Assembly (NCBI GenBank): GCA_031555615.1
Contig: JAVBUF010000071.1
Span: 1-64,000 of the forward strand
Direction: 5' to 3'
Source of the DNA: UBA935 sp031555615
GTDB taxonomy: Bacteria > Bacillota > Clostridia > Lachnospirales > Lachnospiraceae
Length of the DNA stretch: 64,000 bases
In this document: in pieces, positions 24,158-33,249 of the stretch
Position numbering within the stretch: position 1 is the first letter of the stretch
How the letters are laid out: every line of letters begins with the position of its first letter
The notes under the pieces: generated by a model
The model's database searches: none
What the model was told of the DNA's origin: nothing
The model's input: the letters and a program-made list of their open reading frames with translations, nothing else
Translations under genes and position numbers: made by a program

Positions 24158-27100
24158 CTAGCGAGGTGTCGTATCGTATGGCCTGCTTTTATAAAAAGCA
24201 CAAATCAGTTCCGACACCAGGAAAAGTGCAAATACTACCGTTACTTCATCGACCATAACAAAAGATTGTGATAAACGCTGGGTAAGGACAAAAATAGTCA
24301 ATTGGAGCACCAAAAGGAGCATGGCTGCCAGTCCTCTATTTCTGGTTCGTTTTCGCCAGATATAGAAGAATGTTGTTATTGAAAGAAGCACGATTAAGAT
24401 GTTGGCAATTGCCATGCTGGCCGGGTTCTGCTGCTGATCCTCCGGTGCTGTTATGGTGGTGCTGTTTTCACCATCTTCCGGACTCGGATCTGGGATTGCC
24501 GATTCTGTATCATCTGCTTCCTGATCCTGGGTTTGTTGCATTTGCTCATCCTGAAGCCGCCCGGCGTTGTTACCTTCGGCGGCTGACCGGATAGCTTCCG
24601 GGGTCTGTGTATCGGTTTGCAAGGACATATCTTTGTGTTCCGCGTATAACGCCTGAGGCTGATTCCTGCTCTGGTTCTGTTCCTGCCCTTGATTTTGTTC
24701 CTGCCCTTGATTTTGCTCCTGTTCTTGATTTTGCTCCTGTCCCGAATCCGGATTGTTATAAGTGAAGGAGGCCGTTATGCTGGCGCTTGACCTGACACCA
24801 TTGTCAGTTCTGGAAGCGGTCTTTTGGCCGTCGCTCCAACCAGTAAATATATAGTCTGTATCAGGGACAGCGGTGACCTGAGCAGCATCTCCGGCTTTTT
24901 GAATCCGCTGGGTGGTGCTGCCCTGGATACTTCCGCCGGTTCCGGCTGTATAGTCCAGGGTGACCCATTCTGTAACAGCCACTGCATAAGTAGAGAACAG
25001 ATCACTTTCTATCATGATGCCGTGTCCGTCCGGAGTCATTTGGTGGGGCAGCTCTTCGCTTACGCCGTTATGGTTACGGAAAACGCGGAAGGTACAATCA
25101 CTTCCCCACATCCGGGCAGGGATTCCGATTACGATCGGGATCCGGCTTTGAGTCGAATTAACAGGGATATTTTCTTCCCGGATGACCGCCTCGTTCTGTA
25201 TTACTTTAATATATTTGCTAATACTGATATCAAACAGCAAAAGCGTCGTACCGGTATCACTTGCTGTAAAAGCGGTGATATCATCGATGGCATTACTGTC
25301 ATCTGCCGGACCAACAAGCATATCGATCTGAACATAAACACTTTGGTTGTTTTGTCCGTCGGCCTCTGTTTCAGTACGCAGATCGACCGTATTCAGCAGA
25401 TGATTTTCATCGATTCCGAAGCTCATGCCCTGCTGTCTTACTTCATCGGCAACAGAAACCTGCGCACGGAAGCTGGAGTTATAGACCTTGAAATAATAAT
25501 TATTCAGCCCGTCAACACCAATCCTGATCAAAAGCTCCGATAAGGGGATGTTGGTCGGAATCGTCACCGTGATATAACCCTGTGCATCCCATGTAGCGCT
25601 TACTCCCGGCGTAACAGCATCAGCAGTGATATTGTCAGGTGTAAAATTAAATTCCGGAGTCAGCTTGAATTGCATTTGGGTTCCATCATCCGAATAAAAG
25701 AAATCGGTAACTGCTATTTCAAAAGTCTTAGCATCCTCGGCATTGGGAATCGCCGGAAAGGAGGAACCGCTTCCTGCGACGGTAATACCCAGTATCTTAA
25801 CATCATTGTCATTTTGCAAAGCCGCGGCATCGGCCTGAGTGATGGTTGAAAAAGCCCATTCATTATTCCCTCCGAAAGCATCCAGCGGATTACCGGCCAG
25901 ATCGGTCACAAAACCCTGACCGACTTCTACATAATAGCTCTTGTCATATGCAAGGGTATTGGACAGCTGTACCGAAATGATACTTTGAGCGCCGATATTA
26001 CTTACTTTTACCCGATTGTTGTCGGCACTGATATAAGCGGCCAGACTACCCCCTTCTTCATAAATTTTGAGAAATACATTGCTGCCCTTTTTGACTGCTT
26101 CATTGATGGTAAAGATAAGCTCGGTATTGGGCAGCACATTGATGGCTTCATGGCTGGGACTGTCAATCGAAACCAGCTGCGGTGCCGTCATGTCGATCTG
26201 ACTGATGGTAATAGCAGCCGTTGTCTTATTACCGGCCAGATCCTCCGCTTCGATGGTAAAGACACCATTCTCCGCTGTGGAAAAGCCCACCTCAAAACCA
26301 TTCGTAATTAAGCGACAGCTCAGGTCGGTAATCACTGTTTCATCGGCAGTGCCCCTATTTTTGGTAATAGTAATGGTATCTCCACGGACACCGCTGATCA
26401 GATCAGTTATGGTAACTACCGGATTTACCGGATTGTTCCGCGGTTTGGTGGGATTATAAAAGGTCTCCGTGATCTGGGGGGCTTCCATATCCACTTGATA
26501 GTGTTCCACATAGGCAGTGGTAGTATTTCCGGCTTCATCTTCTGTCCAAAGCTCCAGCACAAACTTTCCACTGCTGTCAATTGTCAGTGTATTGCCGGTC
26601 AATTCATAAGTGACAGGATTGTCAGTGCCTTCCGGATACAACTTGTAATAGGTGCGGATCTGTGCCTGCCCGGTCTCCGCTGTACGCTTATCCACCGTGA
26701 GGGTAAGGGTATCCTGATACCAATCCGCCTCATTAGCAGTCTCAGAAACAGTAACGTCAGCACTGCTATAGGCATCCTTTACGGTCTTTTGTACCTTAAC
26801 CGCATATCCCTGCTGTGTTTCATCGGCTAACCCGGCACCGGAAATAATACGGAAGAAGTAAATTGCATTTTGATCTTGGTTGATTATTAATGTCCGGTTG
26901 ACTCCATTCCATATCCCATATCCGGACAGCTTACCTTCCGTCAGCCTAGTCCATGATCCATCACCGGCTTTTTTGACATAGTAATTCACACCGGATATAT
27001 TAATTGCTCCGTTACTTAAGGTAAAAACAACATCCTGCCTGGTAAAGCTGCCGGTATTCACATCGGTGACAGTAATATCCGGACTCTGTTTATCCAGTTT

Positions 27101-30100
27101 TACTGTTACGGCATCACTGTCGGCAGCATTTCCGGTGTTGTCGTACACTTTGACCATGATACAGTCCGCATAGTTGCCATTCCGGTCGATGGTAACGGTA
27201 TTACTGCCGGAAGTATTCCATGGAACAGGGCTGCTGAAGGTATTGCCGCCATCCAGGGAATGGCAGTATTCTTTGATGCCGCTCTCGTCATCGGCTGCAT
27301 GTACAGTGAGAATCACGTTCTGGGTCTGCCAGCCATTTTCGGCATCCATTCCGGTCAGGAACACGCCGGTGGGCGGCATACCGTCGACTTTATCGACAGT
27401 GACGGTCTCGGTTTTGGTATTGCCGGCCAGATCAGTTGCGGTAATGATATAGCTCCCCGCCGTCATGGCTGTCAGGCTGTAATATCCGCTTTCTTCGTTC
27501 AGCGCTGTTGTAACTGCCTGCCCATTGCAGGTCACGGTCACCGCTGCAAGGCCGCTTTCGGCATCACCGGCCTGGAACCGGATGTCCTGGGAAGTACGCC
27601 AGGTGCTGTTATCCGGCACGGTCACATTGGTAATGGTGGGCTGTACCGTATCAACCTGAATGCCTGTGAGGGTGACTGTTGCAGAAGTCACACTATACTC
27701 ACTTTCTTTTGTATATGCTGCAAAGGAATAGGTGCCGCTCTGGTTAATCTCCGGCTTGTCAAAAGCGTTCAAGGTGGAATATGCCCCTCCGTTCCGGCAA
27801 AACAGCGTCGACACTGTGGTTCCGGACTGGGTCTGGGTCAGGGTAATCTGGGGCAGGGTCTTATACCAGCCGTTCTCTCCGTCCGGTACTGCCGGTAAGA
27901 GCGTAAAGGTCGGTTCGGTAACATTCCGCGGTGTCACTGTCAGGGTGAAGGTCTTCGTTGCCGGCTTAAGGCTGCTGTCATGACCCCAGGTTTCGGCCGC
28001 CTGCAATACGATTGTGCCGGGCCGGCTCACCTGCAGGATTGCTCTCCCATAGGTGCTATAATTCGTTGTCGAACCAATCATTGCATCGGTTCCGCCGGCA
28101 TCTAAAATCGACAGAGTTACATTTTTGGTATCGGTATGGGATGAATCGTTACAATATCCTCCCCGGCCAAAATAATAATCGTAAGTGAGACTCTTCACAC
28201 CAGTGCCCTGTTGGGTGATTGCCGTACTGTTGGCGGCAAAATAAGGCTCCGCTGTAATATGACAGCCGGCCAGTTGGCAGGTTACCGTTACCGTTGAGAT
28301 AATATTGGCATTTGCCCCTGCGGCTACCATTGCACTCAGCTGCGGAGCGGTAACGGTAATCGTGGCAGTGCCCTCTTTTTTCCAGGTTACCGTTCCGTCA
28401 GCGGCTACCTCTGCGACGCTGGGATCGGAGGATATAAAAGTCACGCTGCTTTCCCCGCTTTGCAATACCGGCGTGAGGGTCGGGACGATCTTTCTGGTAC
28501 TGCCCCTTCCCAGCAGGGTAAAGGAGCTTACATTCAGACTCATGGTTCGGGGCGAAAGCAGACCCAGGCTGATATTGGTAAGTGAACCGGTTGAATCCGG
28601 TCCCACGGTAAAGGTGTATTCACCGCTTGTGTTAAAGTAAGGGTTGGTTGTCGGATAAAAATCGCTGCTTCCCTTGGATACCTTCAGGGTATAGGTTCCC
28701 GGCAAGAGTATTCCGGTACTGTATGCTCCGGTTGATGCCGTCGAAGTGACCGTCCGGAGTGCTGTCCCGGCGGCACTGCTGCCTTTATAAAGAGCCACGG
28801 AATAGCTGCCGCCGTTGTCACCCGTATCCTTGATGCCGTTGCCGTTGTAATCTTTAAAGATGGTGCCGCTGATTTCGGTTACTTTTGAACTTAATTCACT
28901 GGGTGTGACAGTGGCAGTGTTAACGGTATTATTCAAACTGTCCCGATATTTCATCTGAATGACAAAATAAGCTTTATAAGCCGTTGTCAGGGAGGTCATC
29001 CGGTCATTGAAGCCTACTGTAAAGGGAATATCCACAGCAGTACTTTGATTGGCCTCCAGGAGCTTCCCGCCGGCAGAAGTAATCTTGATATGGGTTACTG
29101 CACTGTAATCCGCCACACTGCTCTGATAACTGGTTCCATTATCGGTACTGTAGGCAATCACTGCCTCTTCCAAAAAGGTGCCTGTGGTGGTAATGGCCGC
29201 TGACAGGTAAACGTCCCACGTGGATTTATAGCTGGTACCGTTATAGGTATATGTACGGTTTTCGCGCGGCAGCGGAACAATAATCTCCATATCCGATGCT
29301 GCTGTTCCCGAAGCAAAACCATTATAAATCTTCAGGCTGTAATTACCGCTTGATCCATATCGGTATTCTTTGGACGTGCTCTCTCCCGGCTGTACATCGC
29401 TTGACAGATAACCTTCCGCACTCAGCGCACTTACACTATTCAGACGAATCGTCGGATAGCTGTACGGCCTGCTGAAGGTATCACTCTTATCTCCATCGTT
29501 GTTGATATCAATATCAAGGGTGGCTTCATTCCCTATATAGGTTTTGCTGAGGGGAAATACCGGATGGTTATTCTCGTAAAACATTCCCACCGGCAGATTT
29601 ATATCACGTACTTGTGAGGTATCTACCGACGGGCCGACGTTAAAATAAAATCTGCCGCTGTAGGAACTATAAGGTGAATTGCGTTCAACACCATCTGTAT
29701 AGGCAACAGTATACAAGATATTGTCTCCCAAACTCCTTTGGGTCACAGTATAAGCCGCACTGCTATATTCTGTCACACTGGGGGGAACATATTTAGAGAA
29801 AATATATTCCTTGGGCATGAGACAGTAAGAAACCTGATTTTTTAATAAAACTGTTGAATAATCATCACTAAATAGCTCACTGAGATAAAATTCATCGCCT
29901 TTATTCAACACTGAGGCTGAAGCTGTGACTGAACAGCTCGTCTGATAAGTACTTTTCAAGTATAAGTTCAACGTACTCTTTGTTCTGGCACTGATACTGC
30001 CGTAGGCTGCACTCTCGGCTGACAGTATCTGGCCGGTCACCGACCTTGCCATTGATTCGTTCAGGTTATCCCAATTGGAATAGTAAACTGACATAAAACG

Positions 30101-32335
30101 GGCTGAGGACGTGCTGATCCTGAAAATATCATATGTTGCCCTGATATAAGTGATTGCGTCAGTTTTATCGGTCAGCACCAGCTCCGGATCATCGGTTGTC
30201 ATGGTTTTATGATATAGAGTATCCCCTCCTTTTTTCGTCTTATAGCTGATCACCGCCTGGGAAGGGGTCTTGCTGGTGGCGGCGCTGTTCAGCGCAAAAA
30301 CCACCCTTTGCGCATATAACTGCTCCGGTATGACATATTCCATCATGACATCTGTCATGGGGGCTGGGGTATTATTCAAAAGCGTAAAATAGCTGTATAT
30401 CTTTTGATCCAGCGGATAGACATGGTTACTATAATAGTATCCATAAGTAGGCACTGCGGTTTGACTGATTTTAAAATAGTCATCCAGATTAAAGGGAATC
30501 GGATCTGAAAATGTACAATTGGCAAAATTATAATAAACGGATGTTGTCACGGCAAAATCATACACCACTTTGTCGATGCCGTCATACTGTATGGCAATCT
30601 GAGTACCAATCCCCGGGGTGCAGGTTTGGGCTGACGTGATTCCTGTATATTTCAGATAAATATCTTCATTGATGCTAATATAATAAGTGGATGTACAAAA
30701 AGAATGGCTGCCCTTGATTTTATATTTTAATACCTTTCCGGTTTTATTAACCGTCCCAGTACTGTTCCGGCAGTTATAATTCTCCAGATAGGTTACCTCG
30801 ATATTACCGGAATTCAACTGATAAGTGGTATTATCGGTCATTGCCGCAAAGCTGCCGTCCTTTCCGAAGCCCACAGCCGCTTCTTCCGGCAGCGGAACGA
30901 CCAGGCTCACTGAATCATAGTCATAATGATTGCTGTAAGAAGATACATACAGCATCGGACTCAGAGCCACATAATAAGCAGCAGAACCATCCAGCGAAAT
31001 TTTTTTCTCGGATGACGAGGGGGTCACCGCACCGGCCTGTACTGTCGAATTATTGACTGTTATACCGGTTTGCTCTGATATCAGCAGCGTATTTTTGTCA
31101 TAATAATCGGCGGTAATCTGATAGGTTTCCCCATCTTTCAGCTTATAGGTCGGAAGCAGGGTGATATTGAAACCTACCTGGGCGGTATTGGTCTTAAAGG
31201 GATAGGTAAGCACTGTACTGCCGTTTTCATTTGTTGTTTTAGTAACCGTTTTACCGGCGGCTATCTGGTTTGAAAGAGTGATATTATTGGCATCCGGATA
31301 ATAGCTCACCGTGATTCCTTTTGGAATGGTCAGCTTCACGATTGGCTCTTCGATGGTTCCTGCCGTCAAAGAAACGGTGACATCATATGTATTGGCATCA
31401 CTGATTTTAAAATTGGTTCCCGGGTTGTCCGTCTTAAAGCTTGGCTCCAGGGTAAGGGTTTCCATGGATGCTGATCTCGTCATCGCGAAAGCCATACCGC
31501 TGTCGAATCTAACGTAAATTAACGGTACCATGTCAGGATCCGCTTCGTCTGTCAATTGATATTGTGTTTCCTCCCATTGGGGACTGAAGGTAAAGGTGGT
31601 GGTCATATCCTCATGCAGGGGGTTGTAAACGGCTTTACCGTAACCGTCTTCGATACATTCCCATTGCACCGGCACGGTAACCTGTTCACCATTCTGAAGT
31701 TCTGCCTGGAGTGTCTCAGGAAAAGGAATCTGTGAAAGTTCCGTTGTATAAGGAATAGACAATATATTTTCTGACAGCTCCGCAAAAGAAAATATAACCA
31801 GTGCTTCCTGGCTCGGATGACCCGAGGGGGTTGCCGCTGCTTCGGCAGATGGCTGGCCGGAAGGCTCTGCTGTTCCGCTCTCTGATGGCTGGCTGGAAGG
31901 ATCTGTTGTTCCTTCTGCTGATGGCTGGGCGGAGGGGGCTGCTGTTCCGCTCTCTGATGGCTGACCGGTGGAATCTGCTGTTCCGCCTGCTGATGGCTGA
32001 CCGGTGGAATCAACTATTCCTTCCCCTTCCACCGGGGCGGCTTCTCCTGTCATAATTTCAGATATTCCACTCTCGGTTCCCCCTTGATCTGCGGCACCGA
32101 TGCTCAAAATTCCAGTTGTGGTAAACAGAACTGCAAATATCATTATAAATGCCATTATTCGTTGGCGGATCGGATGATATCTCCATTCATACAGGTATTT
32201 TCTGCCACCGTGATAAAGCGCCAGTGCCAATGCAATGACAGCAATAACCGGATATGTCAATCGGGGAATTTTTTTTGCAAATGCAATTAAACTGCTTAAA
32301 ATTTTTTTTATCAATTTATTTGTATCTCCCTGCAT
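24158..32335 (-). CDS. Giant multidomain surface protein, probable adhesin
   Basis: About 2,720 residues. N-terminus: two hydrophobic segments (about 20-42 and 60-82), then twelve-residue PS-rich repeats (about 103-175). Further on: several large beta-rich modules with DUF11/pilus-like sequence (200-1150), an SdrD-type B domain (about 1150-1255, FKDYNGNGIKDTGD), a Big_2 Ig-like domain (about 1260-1345), a run of Ig-like/BACON-type modules (1480-2050), a Big_5 domain (about 2050-2170), a bacterial InlB-like repeat (about 2460-2530), a QNQEQ-rich stalk (about 2525-2560) and two C-terminal membrane helices. There is no LPXTG motif. The ATG at 32335 lacks an RBS; a TTG at 32314 has AGGGAGA ten bases upstream and may be the true start. 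Likely controlled by the adjacent two-component system. Confidence 0.85.
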   Translation of the reverse strand: MQGDTNKLIKKILSSLIAFAKKIPRLTYPVIAVIALALALYHGGRKYLYEWRYHPIRQRIMAFIMIFAVLFTTTGILSIGAADQGGTESGISEIMTGEAAPVEGEGIVDSTGQPSAGGTADSTGQPSESGTAAPSAQPSAEGTTDPSSQPSESGTAEPSGQPSAEAAATPSGHPSQEALVIFSFAELSENILSIPYTTELSQIPFPETLQAELQNGEQVTVPVQWECIEDGYGKAVYNPLHEDMTTTFTFSPQWEETQYQLTDEADPDMVPLIYVRFDSGMAFAMTRSASMETLTLEPSFKTDNPGTNFKISDANTYDVTVSLTAGTIEEPIVKLTIPKGITVSYYPDANNITLSNQIAAGKTVTKTTNENGSTVLTYPFKTNTAQVGFNITLLPTYKLKDGETYQITADYYDKNTLLISEQTGITVNNSTVQAGAVTPSSSEKKISLDGSAAYYVALSPMLYVSSYSNHYDYDSVSLVVPLPEEAAVGFGKDGSFAAMTDNTTYQLNSGNIEVTYLENYNCRNSTGTVNKTGKVLKYKIKGSHSFCTSTYYISINEDIYLKYTGITSAQTCTPGIGTQIAIQYDGIDKVVYDFAVTTSVYYNFANCTFSDPIPFNLDDYFKISQTAVPTYGYYYSNHVYPLDQKIYSYFTLLNNTPAPMTDVMMEYVIPEQLYAQRVVFALNSAATSKTPSQAVISYKTKKGGDTLYHKTMTTDDPELVLTDKTDAITYIRATYDIFRISTSSARFMSVYYSNWDNLNESMARSVTGQILSAESAAYGSISARTKSTLNLYLKSTYQTSCSVTASASVLNKGDEFYLSELFSDDYSTVLLKNQVSYCLMPKEYIFSKYVPPSVTEYSSAAYTVTQRSLGDNILYTVAYTDGVERNSPYSSYSGRFYFNVGPSVDTSQVRDINLPVGMFYENNHPVFPLSKTYIGNEATLDIDINNDGDKSDTFSRPYSYPTIRLNSVSALSAEGYLSSDVQPGESTSKEYRYGSSGNYSLKIYNGFASGTAASDMEIIVPLPRENRTYTYNGTSYKSTWDVYLSAAITTTGTFLEEAVIAYSTDNGTSYQSSVADYSAVTHIKITSAGGKLLEANQSTAVDIPFTVGFNDRMTSLTTAYKAYFVIQMKYRDSLNNTVNTATVTPSELSSKVTEISGTIFKDYNGNGIKDTGDNGGSYSVALYKGSSAAGTALRTVTSTASTGAYSTGILLPGTYTLKVSKGSSDFYPTTNPYFNTSGEYTFTVGPDSTGSLTNISLGLLSPRTMSLNVSSFTLLGRGSTRKIVPTLTPVLQSGESSVTFISSDPSVAEVAADGTVTWKKEGTATITVTAPQLSAMVAAGANANIISTVTVTCQLAGCHITAEPYFAANSTAITQQGTGVKSLTYDYYFGRGGYCNDSSHTDTKNVTLSILDAGGTDAMIGSTTNYSTYGRAILQVSRPGTIVLQAAETWGHDSSLKPATKTFTLTVTPRNVTEPTFTLLPAVPDGENGWYKTLPQITLTQTQSGTTVSTLFCRNGGAYSTLNAFDKPEINQSGTYSFAAYTKESEYSVTSATVTLTGIQVDTVQPTITNVTVPDNSTWRTSQDIRFQAGDAESGLAAVTVTCNGQAVTTALNEESGYYSLTAMTAGSYIITATDLAGNTKTETVTVDKVDGMPPTGVFLTGMDAENGWQTQNVILTVHAADDESGIKEYCHSLDGGNTFSSPVPWNTSGSNTVTIDRNGNYADCIMVKVYDNTGNAADSDAVTVKLDKQSPDITVTDVNTGSFTRQDVVFTLSNGAINISGVNYYVKKAGDGSWTRLTEGKLSGYGIWNGVNRTLIINQDQNAIYFFRIISGAGLADETQQGYAVKVQKTVKDAYSSADVTVSETANEADWYQDTLTLTVDKRTAETGQAQIRTYYKLYPEGTDNPVTYELTGNTLTIDSSGKFVLELWTEDEAGNTTTAYVEHYQVDMEAPQITETFYNPTKPRNNPVNPVVTITDLISGVRGDTITITKNRGTADETVITDLSCRLITNGFEVGFSTAENGVFTIEAEDLAGNKTTAAITISQIDMTAPQLVSIDSPSHEAINVLPNTELIFTINEAVKKGSNVFLKIYEEGGSLAAYISADNNRVKVSNIGAQSIISVQLSNTLAYDKSYYVEVGQGFVTDLAGNPLDAFGGNNEWAFSTITQADAAALQNDNDVKILGITVAGSGSSFPAIPNAEDAKTFEIAVTDFFYSDDGTQMQFKLTPEFNFTPDNITADAVTPGVSATWDAQGYITVTIPTNIPLSELLIRIGVDGLNNYYFKVYNSSFRAQVSVADEVRQQGMSFGIDENHLLNTVDLRTETEADGQNNQSVYVQIDMLVGPADDSNAIDDITAFTASDTGTTLLLFDISISKYIKVIQNEAVIREENIPVNSTQSRIPIVIGIPARMWGSDCTFRVFRNHNGVSEELPHQMTPDGHGIMIESDLFSTYAVAVTEWVTLDYTAGTGGSIQGSTTQRIQKAGDAAQVTAVPDTDYIFTGWSDGQKTASRTDNGVRSSASITASFTYNNPDSGQEQNQEQEQNQGQEQNQGQEQNQSRNQPQALYAEHKDMSLQTDTQTPEAIRSAAEGNNAGRLQDEQMQQTQDQEADDTESAIPDPSPEDGENSTTITAPEDQQQNPASMAIANILIVLLSITTFFYIWRKRTRNRGLAAMLLLVLQLTIFVLTQRLSQSFVMVDEVTVVFALFLVSELICAFYKSRPYDTTPR
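24655..24760 (-). repeat. Gln/Asn/Glu tandem repeat in the surface protein stalk
   Basis: In-frame reiteration of a short QNQ(G/E)QE unit, encoded by repeats of TTGATTTTGCTCCTG-like sequence. It makes a hydrophilic spacer between the last folded repeat and the membrane anchor. Such repeats change length by slippage. Confidence 0.75.
31811..32030 (-). repeat. 36-bp tandem repeats near the surface protein N-terminus
   Basis: About six units with an exact 36-bp period (for example GATGGCT at 31848, 31884, 31920, 31956, 31992), each encoding twelve residues of the type xQPSxxGTAxxS. The period is a multiple of three, so unit loss or gain keeps the frame. The segment would be a flexible, possibly glycosylated linker. 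Confidence 0.8.
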
Positions 32336-32495
32336 TCAAAGTAATTACAGTTCTTCTATAAGCGAAAATGCCCCGCCTGAGGGGTAATCCACAGACAAAA
32401 GCATTTTATATTTCATTATAATATATATTTATTAAAAATAGGGGGATTTTCAAAAATGTTACCGGCCGTTTACTTTCGGAGCAAAAAAAGAGCCG

Positions 32496-32521
32496 TTTTT
32501 TGTGATTTTTTGTGATATAAT
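32496..32521 (+). promoter_or_regulatory. Response regulator promoter with 10-bp tandem repeat
   Basis: TTTTTGTGAT occurs twice in direct tandem (32497-32506, 32507-32516), one helical turn apart, as expected for OmpR/PhoB-type binding. The second copy runs into an extended -10 TGATATAAT (TATAAT at 32516-32521), about 50 bp before the regulator start. The rest of the 235-bp gap to the surface protein start is A/T-rich and holds that gene's promoter region. Confidence 0.6.
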
Positions 32522-32570
32522 TTGGATATACTAAATATTAATTTATTCGTACAGACGGAGGGTATACTGA

Positions 32571-33245
32571 TTGAGTAAGATCTTGCTGGTAGACGATGAC
32601 CAAACCATACTGACGGACAACCGCCAATATTTTGAAAAGCTGGGATATGAGGTGCTTTGTGCGAGCACCGCCGGATCTGCGGAAGAAATCATCCGCACCG
32701 CAGCACTAGACTGCGTAGTGCTGGATGTTGACCTGCCGGACGAAAGCGGCTTTGAGCTTTGTGCCCGGGTCCGTGAGTACACAGGGCTGCCTATCGTGTT
32801 CCTCTCCGGCTATACTGAAGCACAAAGCCGGATCAGGGGACTTTCCATCGGCGGCGATGATTATGTCTGCAAGCCATACGATCTCCAGGAGCTTGGGCTG
32901 CGAATCCGGGCGCGGATCATATCCGGCCGGGCCGCCCAGCCGCCTAAGCCGCTGCAATACGGCTCCCTGATTATTATACCCGGCAGCCGCAGTGTAATCT
33001 ATGAGACCAAATCCGTTGATTTATCCACCTATGAATTCGATGTGCTTTATTTTCTCGCCCGACATCCCGGCGAGGTATTTTCCTATGAACAGATTTTTGA
33101 CCAGGTGTGGAAGTCCCCGGTCAACAGAGGACTTAAATCTCTGCAGATGATGATTGTCCGGATCCGACAGAAGCTGCTGGAGCTTTGTCCGGATCACGAT
33201 TACATCCAGACTATCCGGCGCAAGGGCTACCTGTTTGTACCCTAA
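32571..33245 (+). CDS. OmpR/PhoB-family response regulator of the surface locus
   Basis: 224 residues from a TTG start with ACGGAGGG eight bases upstream. Receiver domain (about 1-115) with D8/D9, phospho-acceptor Asp52 in VVLDVDLPDES and the K of YVCKPYD; winged-helix domain (about 125-222). It is divergent from the giant surface protein, convergent with the second surface gene (4-bp gap), and its natural kinase partner starts 1.65 kb further on the same strand. Confidence 0.93.
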   Translation: MSKILLVDDDQTILTDNRQYFEKLGYEVLCASTAGSAEEIIRTAALDCVVLDVDLPDESGFELCARVREYTGLPIVFLSGYTEAQSRIRGLSIGGDDYVCKPYDLQELGLRIRARIISGRAAQPPKPLQYGSLIIIPGSRSVIYETKSVDLSTYEFDVLYFLARHPGEVFSYEQIFDQVWKSPVNRGLKSLQMMIVRIRQKLLELCPDHDYIQTIRRKGYLFVP

Positions 33246-33249
33246 AGAC

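Noticed and set aside
24655..24760. Short tandem repeats resembling a CRISPR-like array
   Set aside because: The units are in frame inside the surface protein gene and encode a Gln/Asn/Glu stalk; there are no unique spacers and no cas genes.
24824..25543. Long plus-strand open frame opposite the surface protein gene
   Set aside because: It is a frame shadow of a very long coding region; no RBS, no recognisable domain and poor composition.
31811..32030. 36-bp repeats considered as a CRISPR array
   Set aside because: Repeats are contiguous without spacers, keep a 36-bp period and translate into twelve-residue repeats of the surface protein.
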